A DNA stretch of 64,000 nucleotides from Actinomadura kijaniata NBRC 14229 (GTDB lineage: Bacteria > Actinomycetota > Actinomycetes > Streptosporangiales > Streptosporangiaceae), in assembly GCF_001552175.1 (NCBI RefSeq), contig NZ_BCQR01000033.1:1-64000 (forward strand), read 5' to 3'. Below the pieces are notes generated by a model. The model was not told where the DNA came from. It did not search any database and worked only from the letters and a program-made list of their open reading frames with translations. The position numbers and the translations under genes were made by a program. This document shows, piece after piece, positions 8,098-15,875 of the stretch; the stretch's first letter is position 1; every line of letters starts with the position of its first letter.

Positions 8098-9449
8098 GGG
8101 CGCCCTCCCGCCGGCGGGGCGAGGGGGGTGCCGCCGGTGGACGAGGCCGGGGCCGAGGGGCCCGGGATCCCGGGGAGCTTGGCCGCGCCGAGCCGGAGCT
8201 CGATGACGTTGGTGGCCAGCACGTGCGTGCGGGACTCGGCCATGAACCGCTGGAGGTGCTGCTGGCGGCGGTGCGCGGCGAACGCGGCCTCGTCGCGGAA
8301 CAGCCAGTAGAAGATCCGCTGCGTGGGCGCGCCGACCACCTCGTGGCAGGCGAAGATCAGCGTGTCGGGCTCGGCGGCGCGGGCCGCCCGCACCAGGTCG
8401 GCCGCCAGCCGGTCGAACGCCTCCTCGCGGCCGTCCAGCAGCGTGTAGACCGTGATCTGGCCGCAGGCCGCCGACAGGTCGGCCCCGGCCGGGGCGGGCA
8501 GCGGGGTCTCGCCGGTCGGGGGGCGCCGCCCGTCCACGGTGGTCGGCGGGGCGGGCTCGGCGGGGAAGCGCAGCTCCTCGGACTGGGGCTCGGGGAAGCG
8601 CAGCTCGCCGCGCTTGGCGCGCTTGCCGACCGGAGCCGGAGCCGGAGCCGGGGCGGGGGCGGGGGCGGGGGCGGGGGCGGGGGCAGGCCGGGGCGGCTCG
8701 GGCTGCCGCTGCGGGCCGGTGTAGCCCTGCTCCTCGTAGCCGGTGGCGGGCTCGTCCTCGTAGCCGTCGTCGGCGTAGCCCTCCTCGTCGTAGACGGGGA
8801 TGGTCCGCATCGCGCCGTACCAGACCAGCCCGGCCGCGCCGCCGAGCGCCACGACCGCGACGAACCCGGGCAGCAGGCCGCGGGTGCCGCCGACCACCAG
8901 CGCCCCGGCCAGGGCGACCAGCGCGATCGGGATCAGCAGGTCGGCCGCCTCGCGGTCCTGCTTGCTCGCCAGCACCGCGGTGACCGCCGCGCACGCCACC
9001 AGGGCGAGCACCGCGACCACGTGGATTCCGTCGATCAGCAGCAGCGGGATCGCGTCGTAGGTGTCGCCCGGCTTGGGAAGGGCCTTGGTGAAGGCGCTCC
9101 TCTTGAACGGGTCCAGCGCCAGGATCACCATGGCGACCACGGTGTAGGACACCGAGAACAGCCAGGCGGCGAACCGCACCTGGACCGGACGGGCGATCAG
9201 CTCCACCATGCCCAGCGCCAGCCACAGCGGCGCGACCAGCGCGGCCCCGACCTCCGCCACGCGGAACAGCAGGCCGTTGAACCCCAGGAAGAAGCCCGCG
9301 GTCAGCGCGAGCAGCGCCAGGGACAGCCCGACCAGGGTCACCGACCACGCGATCAGGTAGAGGAGCCGTTCCTTGGAGGCGCGCTGAACCAGCAACCCGG
9401 TGGCCATTAAGGCACCAAGGGTCGCCACGAGCGCGATTAGAGCTTCCAT
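8094..9449 (-). CDS. Seven-helix membrane protein fused to an antibiotic-biosynthesis-monooxygenase (ABM) domain
   Basis: 451 residues. About seven hydrophobic helices fill residues 1-215. A Tyr/Glu/Asp-rich stretch follows (YDEEGYADDGYEDEPATGY), then an Ala-Pro repeat near residues 255-275, a Pro-rich linker, and a C-terminal ABM-like ferredoxin fold (about 345-430) starting ITVYTLLDGREEAFDRLAADLV with FYWLFRDEAAFAAHRRQQHLQRF. ABM domains are usually cytosolic haem-degrading or quinol oxygenases or purely structural. Here the domain would be tethered to the membrane. It is translationally coupled to the glutaredoxin. Function unknown. Confidence 0.7.
   Translation of the reverse strand: MEALIALVATLGALMATGLLVQRASKERLLYLIAWSVTLVGLSLALLALTAGFFLGFNGLLFRVAEVGAALVAPLWLALGMVELIARPVQVRFAAWLFSVSYTVVAMVILALDPFKRSAFTKALPKPGDTYDAIPLLLIDGIHVVAVLALVACAAVTAVLASKQDREAADLLIPIALVALAGALVVGGTRGLLPGFVAVVALGGAAGLVWYGAMRTIPVYDEEGYADDGYEDEPATGYEEQGYTGPQRQPEPPRPAPAPAPAPAPAPAPAPAPVGKRAKRGELRFPEPQSEELRFPAEPAPPTTVDGRRPPTGETPLPAPAGADLSAACGQITVYTLLDGREEAFDRLAADLVRAARAAEPDTLIFACHEVVGAPTQRIFYWLFRDEAAFAAHRRQQHLQRFMAESRTHVLATNVIELRLGAAKLPGIPGPSAPASSTGGTPLAPPAGGRP
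8632..8685. repeat. Hexanucleotide repeat encoding an Ala-Pro hinge
   Basis: About nine 6-bp units, first GGAGCC then GGGGCG/GGGGGC variants, lie in frame in the membrane-ABM gene and encode alternating Ala-Pro. It makes a stiff spacer between the membrane part and the ABM domain. Confidence 0.8.
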
Positions 9450-9623
9450 CGCGCCCCATGGTGCCCGATGCGAGCCGTTGAGGGGTAACCGCTCCCCGGC
9501 GACCGGCCGGAACGGGCCGGACGGGGCCGGGCGGGAGCGGGCGGGAGCGGGCGGGAGCGGGCGGGGTCGCCGCCGACGGATCGTTCGTGCGGGCGGTTCC
9601 CGGACATACGAGGCGTCACACCA

Positions 9624-9653
9624 TTGCCTGTCGTGGCCGCCGGTACCTAGAGT
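9624..9653 (+). promoter_or_regulatory. Putative promoter of the bldN-like gene
   Basis: TTGCCT (9624-9629), an 18-nt spacer and TAGAGT (9648-9653), about 43 bp before the ATG. A reasonable vegetative-sigma match; no BldD site was identified with confidence. Confidence 0.4.
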
Positions 9654-9696
9654 GGCAATTCACGTCGGAGGTCGCTTACGCCCCGAGGAGAACTGC

Positions 9697-10329
9697 ATGA
9701 GCAGCTTGACCCTCGATGTCCCGGTAGCGGCGGTCCCGCGGCCCGCCCGACCGGGTGACACCCCGCTCTCCCGACCCGGCGACGCGATGAAGTCCCTGGT
9801 CCTGCGCGCCCGCGAGGGCGACGCCGAGGCGTTCGGCGCCCTCTACGACAACTACGTGGACCTCGTCTACCGGTACGTCTACTACCGGGTCGGCTCGCAC
9901 GCGCTGGCCGAGGACCTGACCAGCGAGACGTTCCTGCGGGCCCTGCGCCGGATCGGCGACTTCCACTGGCAGGGCAAGGACTTCGGGGCCTGGCTCGTCA
10001 CCATCGCCCGCAACCTGGTCACCGACCACTTCAAGTCCGGCCGCCACCGCCTGGAGATCTGCACGGCCGAGCTGCTGGAGCCCGACCTCCCCCAGGAGGG
10101 CCCCGAGCGCGCCGTGCTGGACGCGATGACCCGGCGCACGCTGCTGACGGCCGTCCGACGCCTGGGCTCCGAGCAGCAGGAGTGCGTGGTGCTGCGCTTC
10201 CTGCACGGGCTGTCGGTGGCGGAGACGGCGCTGATCATGGGCAAGAAGACCGGCGCGATCAAGGCGTTGCAGTACCGCGCGGTGCGGTCGCTGGCCCGGA
10301 TGCTGCCGGACGATCCGCGCGTTCCCTAG
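9697..10329 (+). CDS. bldN: BldN-type ECF RNA polymerase sigma factor
   Basis: 210 residues. Sigma-70 region 2 (AREGDAEAFGALYDNYVDLVYRYVYYRVG, then SETFLRALRRI, WQGKDFGAWLVTIARNLVTDHFKS) and region 4 (LGSEQQECVVLRFLHGLSVAETALIMGKKTGAIKALQYRAVRSLARML) are both complete. The region 2 wording TWQGxDFGAWLVTIARNLVxDHFKS is very close to Streptomyces BldN, which controls aerial mycelium genes (chaplins, rodlins). The N-terminal extension of about 25 residues is short compared with the long BldN proprotein. ATG 9697 has GAGGAG 7 nt upstream. The ORF directly downstream looks like a cut-down anti-sigma factor. Confidence 0.9.
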   Translation: MSSLTLDVPVAAVPRPARPGDTPLSRPGDAMKSLVLRAREGDAEAFGALYDNYVDLVYRYVYYRVGSHALAEDLTSETFLRALRRIGDFHWQGKDFGAWLVTIARNLVTDHFKSGRHRLEICTAELLEPDLPQEGPERAVLDAMTRRTLLTAVRRLGSEQQECVVLRFLHGLSVAETALIMGKKTGAIKALQYRAVRSLARMLPDDPRVP

Positions 10330-10397
10330 GGGCGGCCGTAACCCGGGGTCCGGGTCGCTCGTTGTCGGGGCACCACCGCTTCACCGGGGGGACCGAT

Positions 10398-10610
10398 ATG
10401 AGGAGGGCCCGTCTCAGCGGGCGGCGCGGGATACGGCGGACCCGTCATTCCCTGACCGGCATGCGCGCCGGCCTGCCCGCCCCCGACCCGCGTTTCCGCG
10501 CCCGGCTGCGCGAACGCCTGGTCGCCGAGATGACCGTTCACCGGAACGCCGAAAGTGAGGACCGTCCCATTCAAGGACGAACACCGGGGCCCGACACCCG
10601 TGCTGGCTAA
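10398..10610 (+). pseudogene. Shortened RsbN-like anti-sigma ORF
   Basis: 70 codons from an ATG with GGGGGGA upstream, in the position of rsbN, the BldN anti-sigma gene of Streptomyces. Its middle part, PDPRFRARLRERLVAEM, matches the basic helix that precedes the DUF5667/membrane part in RsbN-like proteins. Here the frame ends soon after, with no transmembrane helix and no outer domain, and the HAD gene begins 11 bp later. It may be a decayed anti-sigma gene or a very short functional version; no frameshifted remainder is visible downstream. Confidence 0.5.
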
Positions 10611-10620
10611 GCTCGGCACC

Positions 10621-11493
10621 ATGCGGCTTTTCTGGCAGCGCGGCAAAGAAGAGGACCCGGTCAGCGCGGGCGAGGCGGCGGCCGCGGCGGCGGCGGAGCC
10701 CGAGCCGCTGCCCGACCCGGACCCGACGGCGGCGGCGTTCTTCGACGTGGACAACACGATGATGCGCGGCGCGTCGATCTACTACTTCGCGCGCGGCCTG
10801 GCCTCGCGCAAGCTGTTCACGATGCGGGACCTGGCGATGTTCGCCTGGGGGCAGGCGGCGTTCCGGCTGCGCGGCACCGAGAACGCCGAGCACATCGGCA
10901 GCGCCAAGGAGATGGCGCTGGCGTTCGTCGCCGGCCAGAAGGTCGACGACCTGGTCCGCCTCTCCGAGGAGATCTACGACGAGGTGATGGCCGACCGCAT
11001 CTGGCACGGCACCCGCCGCCTCGCGTTGCAGCACCTGGACGCCGGCCAGCAGGTGTGGCTGGTCACCGCCACCCCCGTCGAGGTGGCCCGCACGATCGCC
11101 CACCGGCTGGGCCTGACCGGCGCGCTCGGCACGGTCGCCGAGACCTCCGGCGGCGTCTACACCGGCCGCCTGGTCGGCAACCTGCTGCACGGCCAGGCCA
11201 AGGCCGAGGCGATCCGCGCGCTGGCCCAGCGCGAGGGCCTGGACCTGTCCCGCTGCTCGGCCTACAGCGACTCGGTCAACGACCTGCCGATGCTGACCGC
11301 GGTCGGCTACCCCCACGCGGTCAACCCCGACCCGGCCCTCCGCGAGCACGCCAGGCAGAGCGGGTGGCCGGTGCACGACTTCCGCACCGGCCGCAAGGTG
11401 ACGATGGTGGCCCTCCCGGCGGCGGCCGGGATGGGGGCGCTGGCGGGCGGCGTGGCCGCCGGGATCGCCCTGCGGCGGCACTACCGCTCCTAG
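10621..11493 (+). CDS. HAD-IB family hydrolase (SerB-like phosphatase)
   Basis: 290 residues. HAD motif I is FFDVDNTMMRG (41-50) with the nucleophilic Asp; motif II is VTATP; motif III/IV are represented by HGQAKAEAIRAL and YSDSVNDLPML. The C-terminus carries a hydrophobic Ala/Gly helix (VALPAAAGMGALAGGVAAGIAL), so it may be membrane-attached. The family is annotated as phosphoserine phosphatase-like or as CicA-type lipid phosphatases. Next to a lysophospholipid acyltransferase, a lipid-phosphate substrate is plausible. ATG 10621 chosen since it starts the conserved region; it converges with the acyltransferase with 13 bp between stops. Confidence 0.85.
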   Translation: MRLFWQRGKEEDPVSAGEAAAAAAAEPEPLPDPDPTAAAFFDVDNTMMRGASIYYFARGLASRKLFTMRDLAMFAWGQAAFRLRGTENAEHIGSAKEMALAFVAGQKVDDLVRLSEEIYDEVMADRIWHGTRRLALQHLDAGQQVWLVTATPVEVARTIAHRLGLTGALGTVAETSGGVYTGRLVGNLLHGQAKAEAIRALAQREGLDLSRCSAYSDSVNDLPMLTAVGYPHAVNPDPALREHARQSGWPVHDFRTGRKVTMVALPAAAGMGALAGGVAAGIALRRHYRS

Positions 11494-11506
11494 CGGCCCC
11501 GGGGGC

Positions 11507-12436
11507 CTAGAAGAACGCGGGGCCCCGGCGCAGCAGCGTGTCGTAGAGCATCTGCTGGACCGTCTCGCGGACGTGGTCGGTGAGGTTGAAGACCGTCATC
11601 GGGTCGTCGGCGGCCTCGGGCCCGTAGTCGTCCAGCGGCATCGGCTCCCCGAACGCGATCATCCACTTGGACGGCAGCGGGAGCAGCCCCGCCGGGCCCA
11701 GCCACGGGAACGTCGGGGTCACCGGAAAGTACGGCACGCCGAGCAGCCGGGCCAGCGGCCGCAGATCGGCGATCTTGGGATAGATCTCCTCGGCGCCGAC
11801 GATGGCGCACGGGATGATCGGCACGTTCGCGCGCAGCGCCGTCTCCACGAACCCGCCGCGCCCGAACCGCTGCAACTGGTAGCGCTCGCCGAACGGCTTG
11901 CCGACGCCCTTGAAGCCCTCGGGGAACACCCCGACCAGCTCGTCCTTGGCCAGCAGCCGCGCCGCGTCGGCGGGCGAGGCCAGCGTGTGCCCCGCCTTGC
12001 GCGACAGGTGCCCCAGCACCGGCACCTGGTAGATCAGGTCGGCGCCGAGCAGCCGCAGGTCGCGTTCCAGGTGGTCGTGCACCGCGACCGACAGCATGAT
12101 CCCGTCGAGGGGGACGGTCCCGGAGTGGTTGGCGACGATGAGCGCGCCGCCCTTCCGCGGGACGTGCTCGGTCCCGGCCAGCTCCACCCGGAACCACCGC
12201 TCGTAGAGCACCCGGGCGGCGGGCAGCAGGACGTTGCGGTTGAGCTCGGGGTCGAAGCCGAACTCGTCGACCTCGTACTCGCCGGCCAGCCGCCGGCGCA
12301 GGAACGCGAGCCCGGCGGCGACCCTGCGCTCCAGCGGGTGGCGCTCGGCCGGCTCCTCGTCCTGGCGGGCGGCGTTCAACGGGATGACCCGCGCCCCCCG
12401 CTCGGCGGGCTGTTCGTCATGAAGCTGCGCGTTCAC
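11507..12436 (-). CDS. Lysophospholipid acyltransferase (PlsC family)
   Basis: 309 residues. A long polar N-terminus (1-60) precedes the PlsC domain: ALIVANHSGTVPLDGIM, where the catalytic His104 and Asp111 have six residues between them rather than four, as in the mycobacterial relatives of this locus; then VFPEGFKGVGKPF, the phosphate-binding motif, and VPIIPCAIVGAEEIYPKI. It should transfer an acyl chain to lysophosphatidate or another glycerolipid at the membrane. GTG start at 12436 with GGGAGG just upstream. It follows the SDR gene by 11 bp and is probably co-transcribed with it. Confidence 0.88.
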   Translation of the reverse strand: MNAQLHDEQPAERGARVIPLNAARQDEEPAERHPLERRVAAGLAFLRRRLAGEYEVDEFGFDPELNRNVLLPAARVLYERWFRVELAGTEHVPRKGGALIVANHSGTVPLDGIMLSVAVHDHLERDLRLLGADLIYQVPVLGHLSRKAGHTLASPADAARLLAKDELVGVFPEGFKGVGKPFGERYQLQRFGRGGFVETALRANVPIIPCAIVGAEEIYPKIADLRPLARLLGVPYFPVTPTFPWLGPAGLLPLPSKWMIAFGEPMPLDDYGPEAADDPMTVFNLTDHVRETVQQMLYDTLLRRGPAFF

Positions 12437-12447
12437 TGTGCCTCCCG

Positions 12448-13473
12448 CTACTCGCGGCCCAACACCGTGGTCAGTCGGTCCAGCAGGGCCATGGGAACGG
12501 TGCGTCCCAGTCCCCGCGCGGACACGAAGTCGGCGAACGCCGCCTCCGAGCCGTACTTGGGCCGCCAGGCCAGCTCGTTCACCAGCGCGGTGGTGTCGAC
12601 GACACGGCCGTAGGTGAGCAGGCGCTGGAGCTCGGGCGAGAACCCCGACATCCCCGCGAACCGGCGCCCGGCGTCGCCCAGCGCGGCGAACGACGGCGCC
12701 GGGACCGGCACGAACGAGCGCCCGGCCCGGCGCAACGCCTGCGAGAGCAGCAGGACGCCGTCGCCCGCCACGTTGAAGCACCCCGGATGGTCCTCCACGG
12801 TCATCCGGCGCAGCACCTCGATGCCGTCGTCCTCGTGCACGAACTGCAGCCGGGGATCGAACCCCAGCACCGTCGGCACGACGGGCATGCGCAGGTACCG
12901 GGTCAGCGGGGAGTCCACGCCCGGTCCCAGGAAGTTGACGAAGCGCAGCACCGAGACCGTCAGGTCCGACCGGCGGCGTTGCAGGCCCCGCACGTAGCCC
13001 TCGACCTCGACCGCGTCCTTGGCGTAGCCGGAGGTGGGCGGCTCGACGGGCTCGTCGCGTTCGGCGAACACCGCCGGATCCATGGGCGAGGACCCGTAGA
13101 CGGCGGCCGAGGACCGCACGACGAGTTTGCGCATGTCCGGCGACCGCTGGCACGCGGCCAGCAGCTGCATCGTGCCGATGACGTTGAGTTCCTTCACCCG
13201 CGACCGGGGACCGGACGGGGCCGTCACCAGGTTGAGGTGGACGACGGTGTCGACCTCGGCGGAGGAGATGACCTTCGCGATGCTCGGTGTGCGGATGTCG
13301 ACGCGGACGAACTCGGTGCGGCCGAGCGACGTCGTGGGTGGGACCGTGTCCACGCCGATGACCCGCTCGATACGCGGGTCGGCTTGGAGGGTGTTGGCGA
13401 CCCGCGCCCCCAGGAAACGGGAGACTCCCGTCACGAGGACGACACGGGCCGCAGTGGAGGGCATAGAGGACAC
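12448..13473 (-). CDS. NAD-dependent epimerase/dehydratase (extended SDR)
   Basis: About 341 residues. The Rossmann start VVLVTGVSRFLGARVAN has a variant glycine motif (TGVSRFLG rather than GxxGxxG), followed by a VDIR acidic turn, a catalytic serine region (LVVRSSAAVYG) and YAKDAVEVEGYV as the YxxxK pair. It corresponds to the GalE2-like gene of the mycobacterial bS22 locus; substrate unknown. The start is uncertain: GTG 13473 has GGGG 6 nt upstream; ATG 13464 and GTG 13485 are alternatives. Confidence 0.85.
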   Translation of the reverse strand: MSSMPSTAARVVLVTGVSRFLGARVANTLQADPRIERVIGVDTVPPTTSLGRTEFVRVDIRTPSIAKVISSAEVDTVVHLNLVTAPSGPRSRVKELNVIGTMQLLAACQRSPDMRKLVVRSSAAVYGSSPMDPAVFAERDEPVEPPTSGYAKDAVEVEGYVRGLQRRRSDLTVSVLRFVNFLGPGVDSPLTRYLRMPVVPTVLGFDPRLQFVHEDDGIEVLRRMTVEDHPGCFNVAGDGVLLLSQALRRAGRSFVPVPAPSFAALGDAGRRFAGMSGFSPELQRLLTYGRVVDTTALVNELAWRPKYGSEAAFADFVSARGLGRTVPMALLDRLTTVLGRE

Positions 13474-13511
13474 TGTGCGCCCCACCCCTTACGGCTCGGT
13501 GGCCTGCGTGT

Positions 13512-13610
13512 TTACTTCTTGTTGCGGCGCTGGATGCGCGTCTTCTTCAGCAGCTTGCGGTGCTTCTTCTTGGCCATCCGCTTACGACGCTTCTTGATGA
13601 CGGAGCCCAC
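13512..13610 (-). CDS. Small ribosomal subunit protein bS22
   Basis: 32 residues, beginning [19 protein letters not shown] and ending RRNKK. This is almost identical to mycobacterial bS22, the actinobacterial 30S protein formerly annotated as an AURKAIP1/COX24-domain protein. GTG start at 13610 with GAGG upstream. It sits between the SDR gene and the HTH gene, as in mycobacteria (proC, HTH, bS22, galE2). Easily missed because of its length. Confidence 0.93.
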   Translation of the reverse strand: MGSVIKKRRKRMAKKKHRKLLKKTRIQRRNKK

Positions 13611-14438
13611 GAGACCTCGCTCGGCAAATCGGGTGTCTTACAGGAGAAGGACATGCCGCAGCCGAGCATCGACTCGGTTGACGTGCACAGTCCGCTGCCC
13701 AAGGGTACCGCTGAGCCGACGCCGTTCGGTCCGCGGAGTGATCCGCACCGTTCCCATGTCGCCCGCCGTACCCTCAACGCCCCTTGACACTCCCCCGAAT
13801 TTCCGGGAAACGAACCCCCAAAAGATGACTGACAGGTCACACCTGGTCGCCGCCGCAGGCCACCGCCCGCGGCCGCCTGTCCGGATGCGGCACGGCCGGA
13901 ACGGGCCCGGCGACGGGGTCCGGTGGTACAAGCGGACGAGCTCCCGTCCCGGTCCGCGGATCAGGGAGCGGGGGTCGGCGCCGTGCGCCCCCTCGGCCGA
14001 CCCTCCGGGTCGGCGGCGAACGGCATGGCCGCGTCCCTCACGCGTGTCTCCCCCGGCGGACGGCCCCTTGATCGCACAGGAGCGTGGACCGTCCGTGCCT
14101 ACCCGCAACGCCACGGGAGGTCGGTCCGGGAGTCATGGCACCGGGCCGTCCTCGGGTCAGGCGGGTCGGGTCCGGCGGGTCGCCGTCGCGAGCCGCCGCC
14201 GCACCGTCATGGCGCGCAGAGCCATGTGCCCGGTGTCGGGGCACCGGGGAGACGCCTGTCGCCCCCGATCCCCCGGACACCGGGTCCGGCGGGTTGTCTG
14301 CCGTTTTTCTCGCCCGCAACGTCCCCGTGGGGACGCCGTTAGTTCCCCTGTAGCCGTTTCCCGGCCGCCGGCGTGGACCTCGCGGTCCCTGCCGGCGCCC
14401 CCTGCGCGGCCGGGTTCGGAGTGGGGCGGGTCATGGCC
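13611..14438. other. Long gap without a supported gene
   Basis: About 830 bp. Several open frames cross it on both strands but none has a recognisable domain or consistent codon bias. A small perfect inverted repeat CGTCCCC-GT-GGGGACG lies at 14320-14335. The promoter of bS22 must be in its left part but no clear -35/-10 pair was found. Confidence 0.5.
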
Positions 14439-14476
14439 CGTTCCCCGCTCCGGGAACGTCCCCGCGTTCGCGGGGA
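14439..14476 (-). terminator. Tandem hairpins downstream of the HTH gene
   Basis: Two adjacent perfect stems: CGTTCCC/GGGAACG with a 6-nt loop (14439-14458) and TCCCCGCG/CGCGGGGA with a TT loop (14459-14476). The second starts 5 bp after the stop of the HTH gene. There is no T tract, as is usual in high-GC actinobacteria. Confidence 0.6.
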
Positions 14477-14480
14477 GCGC

Positions 14481-14684
14481 TCACCCGGCCTCGATGAACG
14501 CGTCGCGCAGGTAGTCGTGTACGGCCTGTTCGGGGACCCGGAACGAACGTCCCACGCGGATCGCGGGCAGTTCTCCCGAGTGGACGAGGCGGTAGACGGT
14601 CATCTTGGACACCCGCATCACCGCCGCCACTTCGGCCACGGTCAGGAATCTGACCTCGCTCAGAGGTCGCTCGCCTGAGCTCAT
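14481..14684 (-). CDS. Excisionase-family/MerR-like helix-turn-helix DNA-binding protein
   Basis: 67 residues, almost entirely one winged helix-turn-helix: FLTVAEVAAVMRVSKMTVYRLVHSGELPAIRVGRSFRVPEQAVHDYL. This is the small regulator conserved next to bS22 and proC in actinobacteria, with a Streptomyces counterpart near bldN; it is not phage excisionase despite the family name, and it is distinct from BldC. ATG 14684 has GAAGAGGG 6 nt upstream. Targets unknown. Confidence 0.88.
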   Translation of the reverse strand: MSSGERPLSEVRFLTVAEVAAVMRVSKMTVYRLVHSGELPAIRVGRSFRVPEQAVHDYLRDAFIEAG

Positions 14685-14756
14685 CGGACGCCCTCTTCCA
14701 CACGTGCCGCGCACCGGCCCTTTGGGTGACTTTGATCACGCACGTGTACTTCCCCC

Positions 14757-14784
14757 AGCGTAAATCGTGTACCGACAGTCGCAA
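14757..14784 (-). promoter_or_regulatory. Putative promoter of the HTH gene
   Basis: Minus strand TTGCGA (14779-14784), 16-nt spacer, TACGCT (14757-14762), about 70 bp before the start codon. Confidence 0.4.
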
Positions 14785-14972
14785 GAGGGGAGTTCCGGCC
14801 ATTTCCGTATCCAGCCTGTCCCGGAGGCCACACTGTTATCACGTACGGAGCGTTGACCTGACGGGACGGACCGTGGCGTGACGATGAGTTGTAAGGCCGG
14901 AACACGCGATGACCTGCGACTCACGCGGGAGCGGCGGACGTGTGCCAACCCATCAGCCCCGTTACGGCCGTC

Positions 14973-14991
14973 GCGTCACACGCTGTGACGC
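14973..14991. promoter_or_regulatory. Perfect palindrome GCGTCACA-CGC-TGTGACGC
   Basis: An 8-bp inverted repeat with a 3-nt centre, in the gap between the HTH gene and the phosphatase-like gene. Operator-like in size; it could also be a hairpin after the phosphatase-like gene, which ends 41 bp away on the same strand. Confidence 0.4.
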
Positions 14992-15032
14992 CTGTGGGGT
15001 CGCTCCAGTGAGATTCTCAGGGGGCCCGGGGG

Positions 15033-15875
15033 TCACCCCAGACCGGCACGTGCCAGGAGGTAGGCCGTCAAAGGGGCGTAATGGTGCGGCGATACGCCGT
15101 CGTCGAGGGGCACCACGACCTCGATCTTGCCCTCGGCGGCCCCTACGAACAGCGCCGGGTCGTTACAGTCCGCGAAACCGACCGCGTCGATGCCCGCCTG
15201 TCCGGCCGCACCGGCCCAGCCATGGTCGGCGATGGCCAGATCCGGCCATTCTCTGGAATTCGCCTCATCGGTGTACTCCGGAGGGGTCCCAGGAGCGTCG
15301 GTCCCGTTCAGGGCGTCGAGCATGGTGTTCATCGGGGCCGCGTCGTGAGTGTGGTGGGTACGGCCGTCGTCGCCCTCCAGCATCGCCACGCCGCCGTCGG
15401 CGTAGACCAGCCGCCGCGCCTCGCGGCCATGGGAGGTCTCGACCTGGTACTCCCAGCCCGCCGCCGGGGTCAGCACGCGGCAGCCCGCCTCGGTCAGTGC
15501 CCGCGACAGCGCCTGGTAGACCGGGGTGAGCGTGGCCGGGTGACCGGTGGCGATCACGACGTTCTCGCGGCGGCGCGCGGCCAGGCCGACGCGGGCGGCC
15601 ATCGCCTCCAGCGCGTCGATCGTCAGCTCCGGGTCGATGGTGTCGTCGCCGTACAGGTGCATCGGGTCGGCGCTCACGCCGCACCGCTCGACCATGATCT
15701 CCAGGATGTCGCGCTCGGTGTAGGAACGCTTGAACTCCAGGCCGAACTGGTAGTACGGGTCGCCGTTGGCCATGCGGCGGTAGTGCAGCAGATTGTTCTG
15801 CCGGGGCGTGGCGACGTCCCCGGCGATCATCGTGCGGAGCAGGTGGGCGCGCAGCTCCTCGCGGGTCGGCGCCAT
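15033..15875 (-). CDS. Conserved actinobacterial phosphatase-like protein
   Basis: 280 residues. Starts with an alpha-helical MAPTREELRAHLLRTMIAGDVATPRQNNL, and contains FKRSYTERDILEIMVERCGVSADP, a Rossmann-like NVVIATGHPATLTPVYQALSRAL, paired histidines (DDGRTHHTHDAAPMNTML), LAIADHGWAGAAGQAGIDAVGFADCNDPALFVG and VVVPLDDGVSPHHYAPLTAYLL. Relatives are called phosphatase in actinobacterial genomes; the reaction is not established. Its ATG overlaps the acuC stop by one base (TGATG), and the pairing with acuC suggests shared regulation. Confidence 0.7.
   Translation of the reverse strand: MAPTREELRAHLLRTMIAGDVATPRQNNLLHYRRMANGDPYYQFGLEFKRSYTERDILEIMVERCGVSADPMHLYGDDTIDPELTIDALEAMAARVGLAARRRENVVIATGHPATLTPVYQALSRALTEAGCRVLTPAAGWEYQVETSHGREARRLVYADGGVAMLEGDDGRTHHTHDAAPMNTMLDALNGTDAPGTPPEYTDEANSREWPDLAIADHGWAGAAGQAGIDAVGFADCNDPALFVGAAEGKIEVVVPLDDGVSPHHYAPLTAYLLARAGLG

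Noticed and set aside
13638-14114. 158-codon minus-strand frame in the gap after bS22
   Set aside because: No homology, odd composition, and it overlaps other equally open frames.
14481-14684. Phage excisionase
   Set aside because: Despite the family name, position and sequence fit the conserved HTH partner of bS22; no integrase or attachment site is near.
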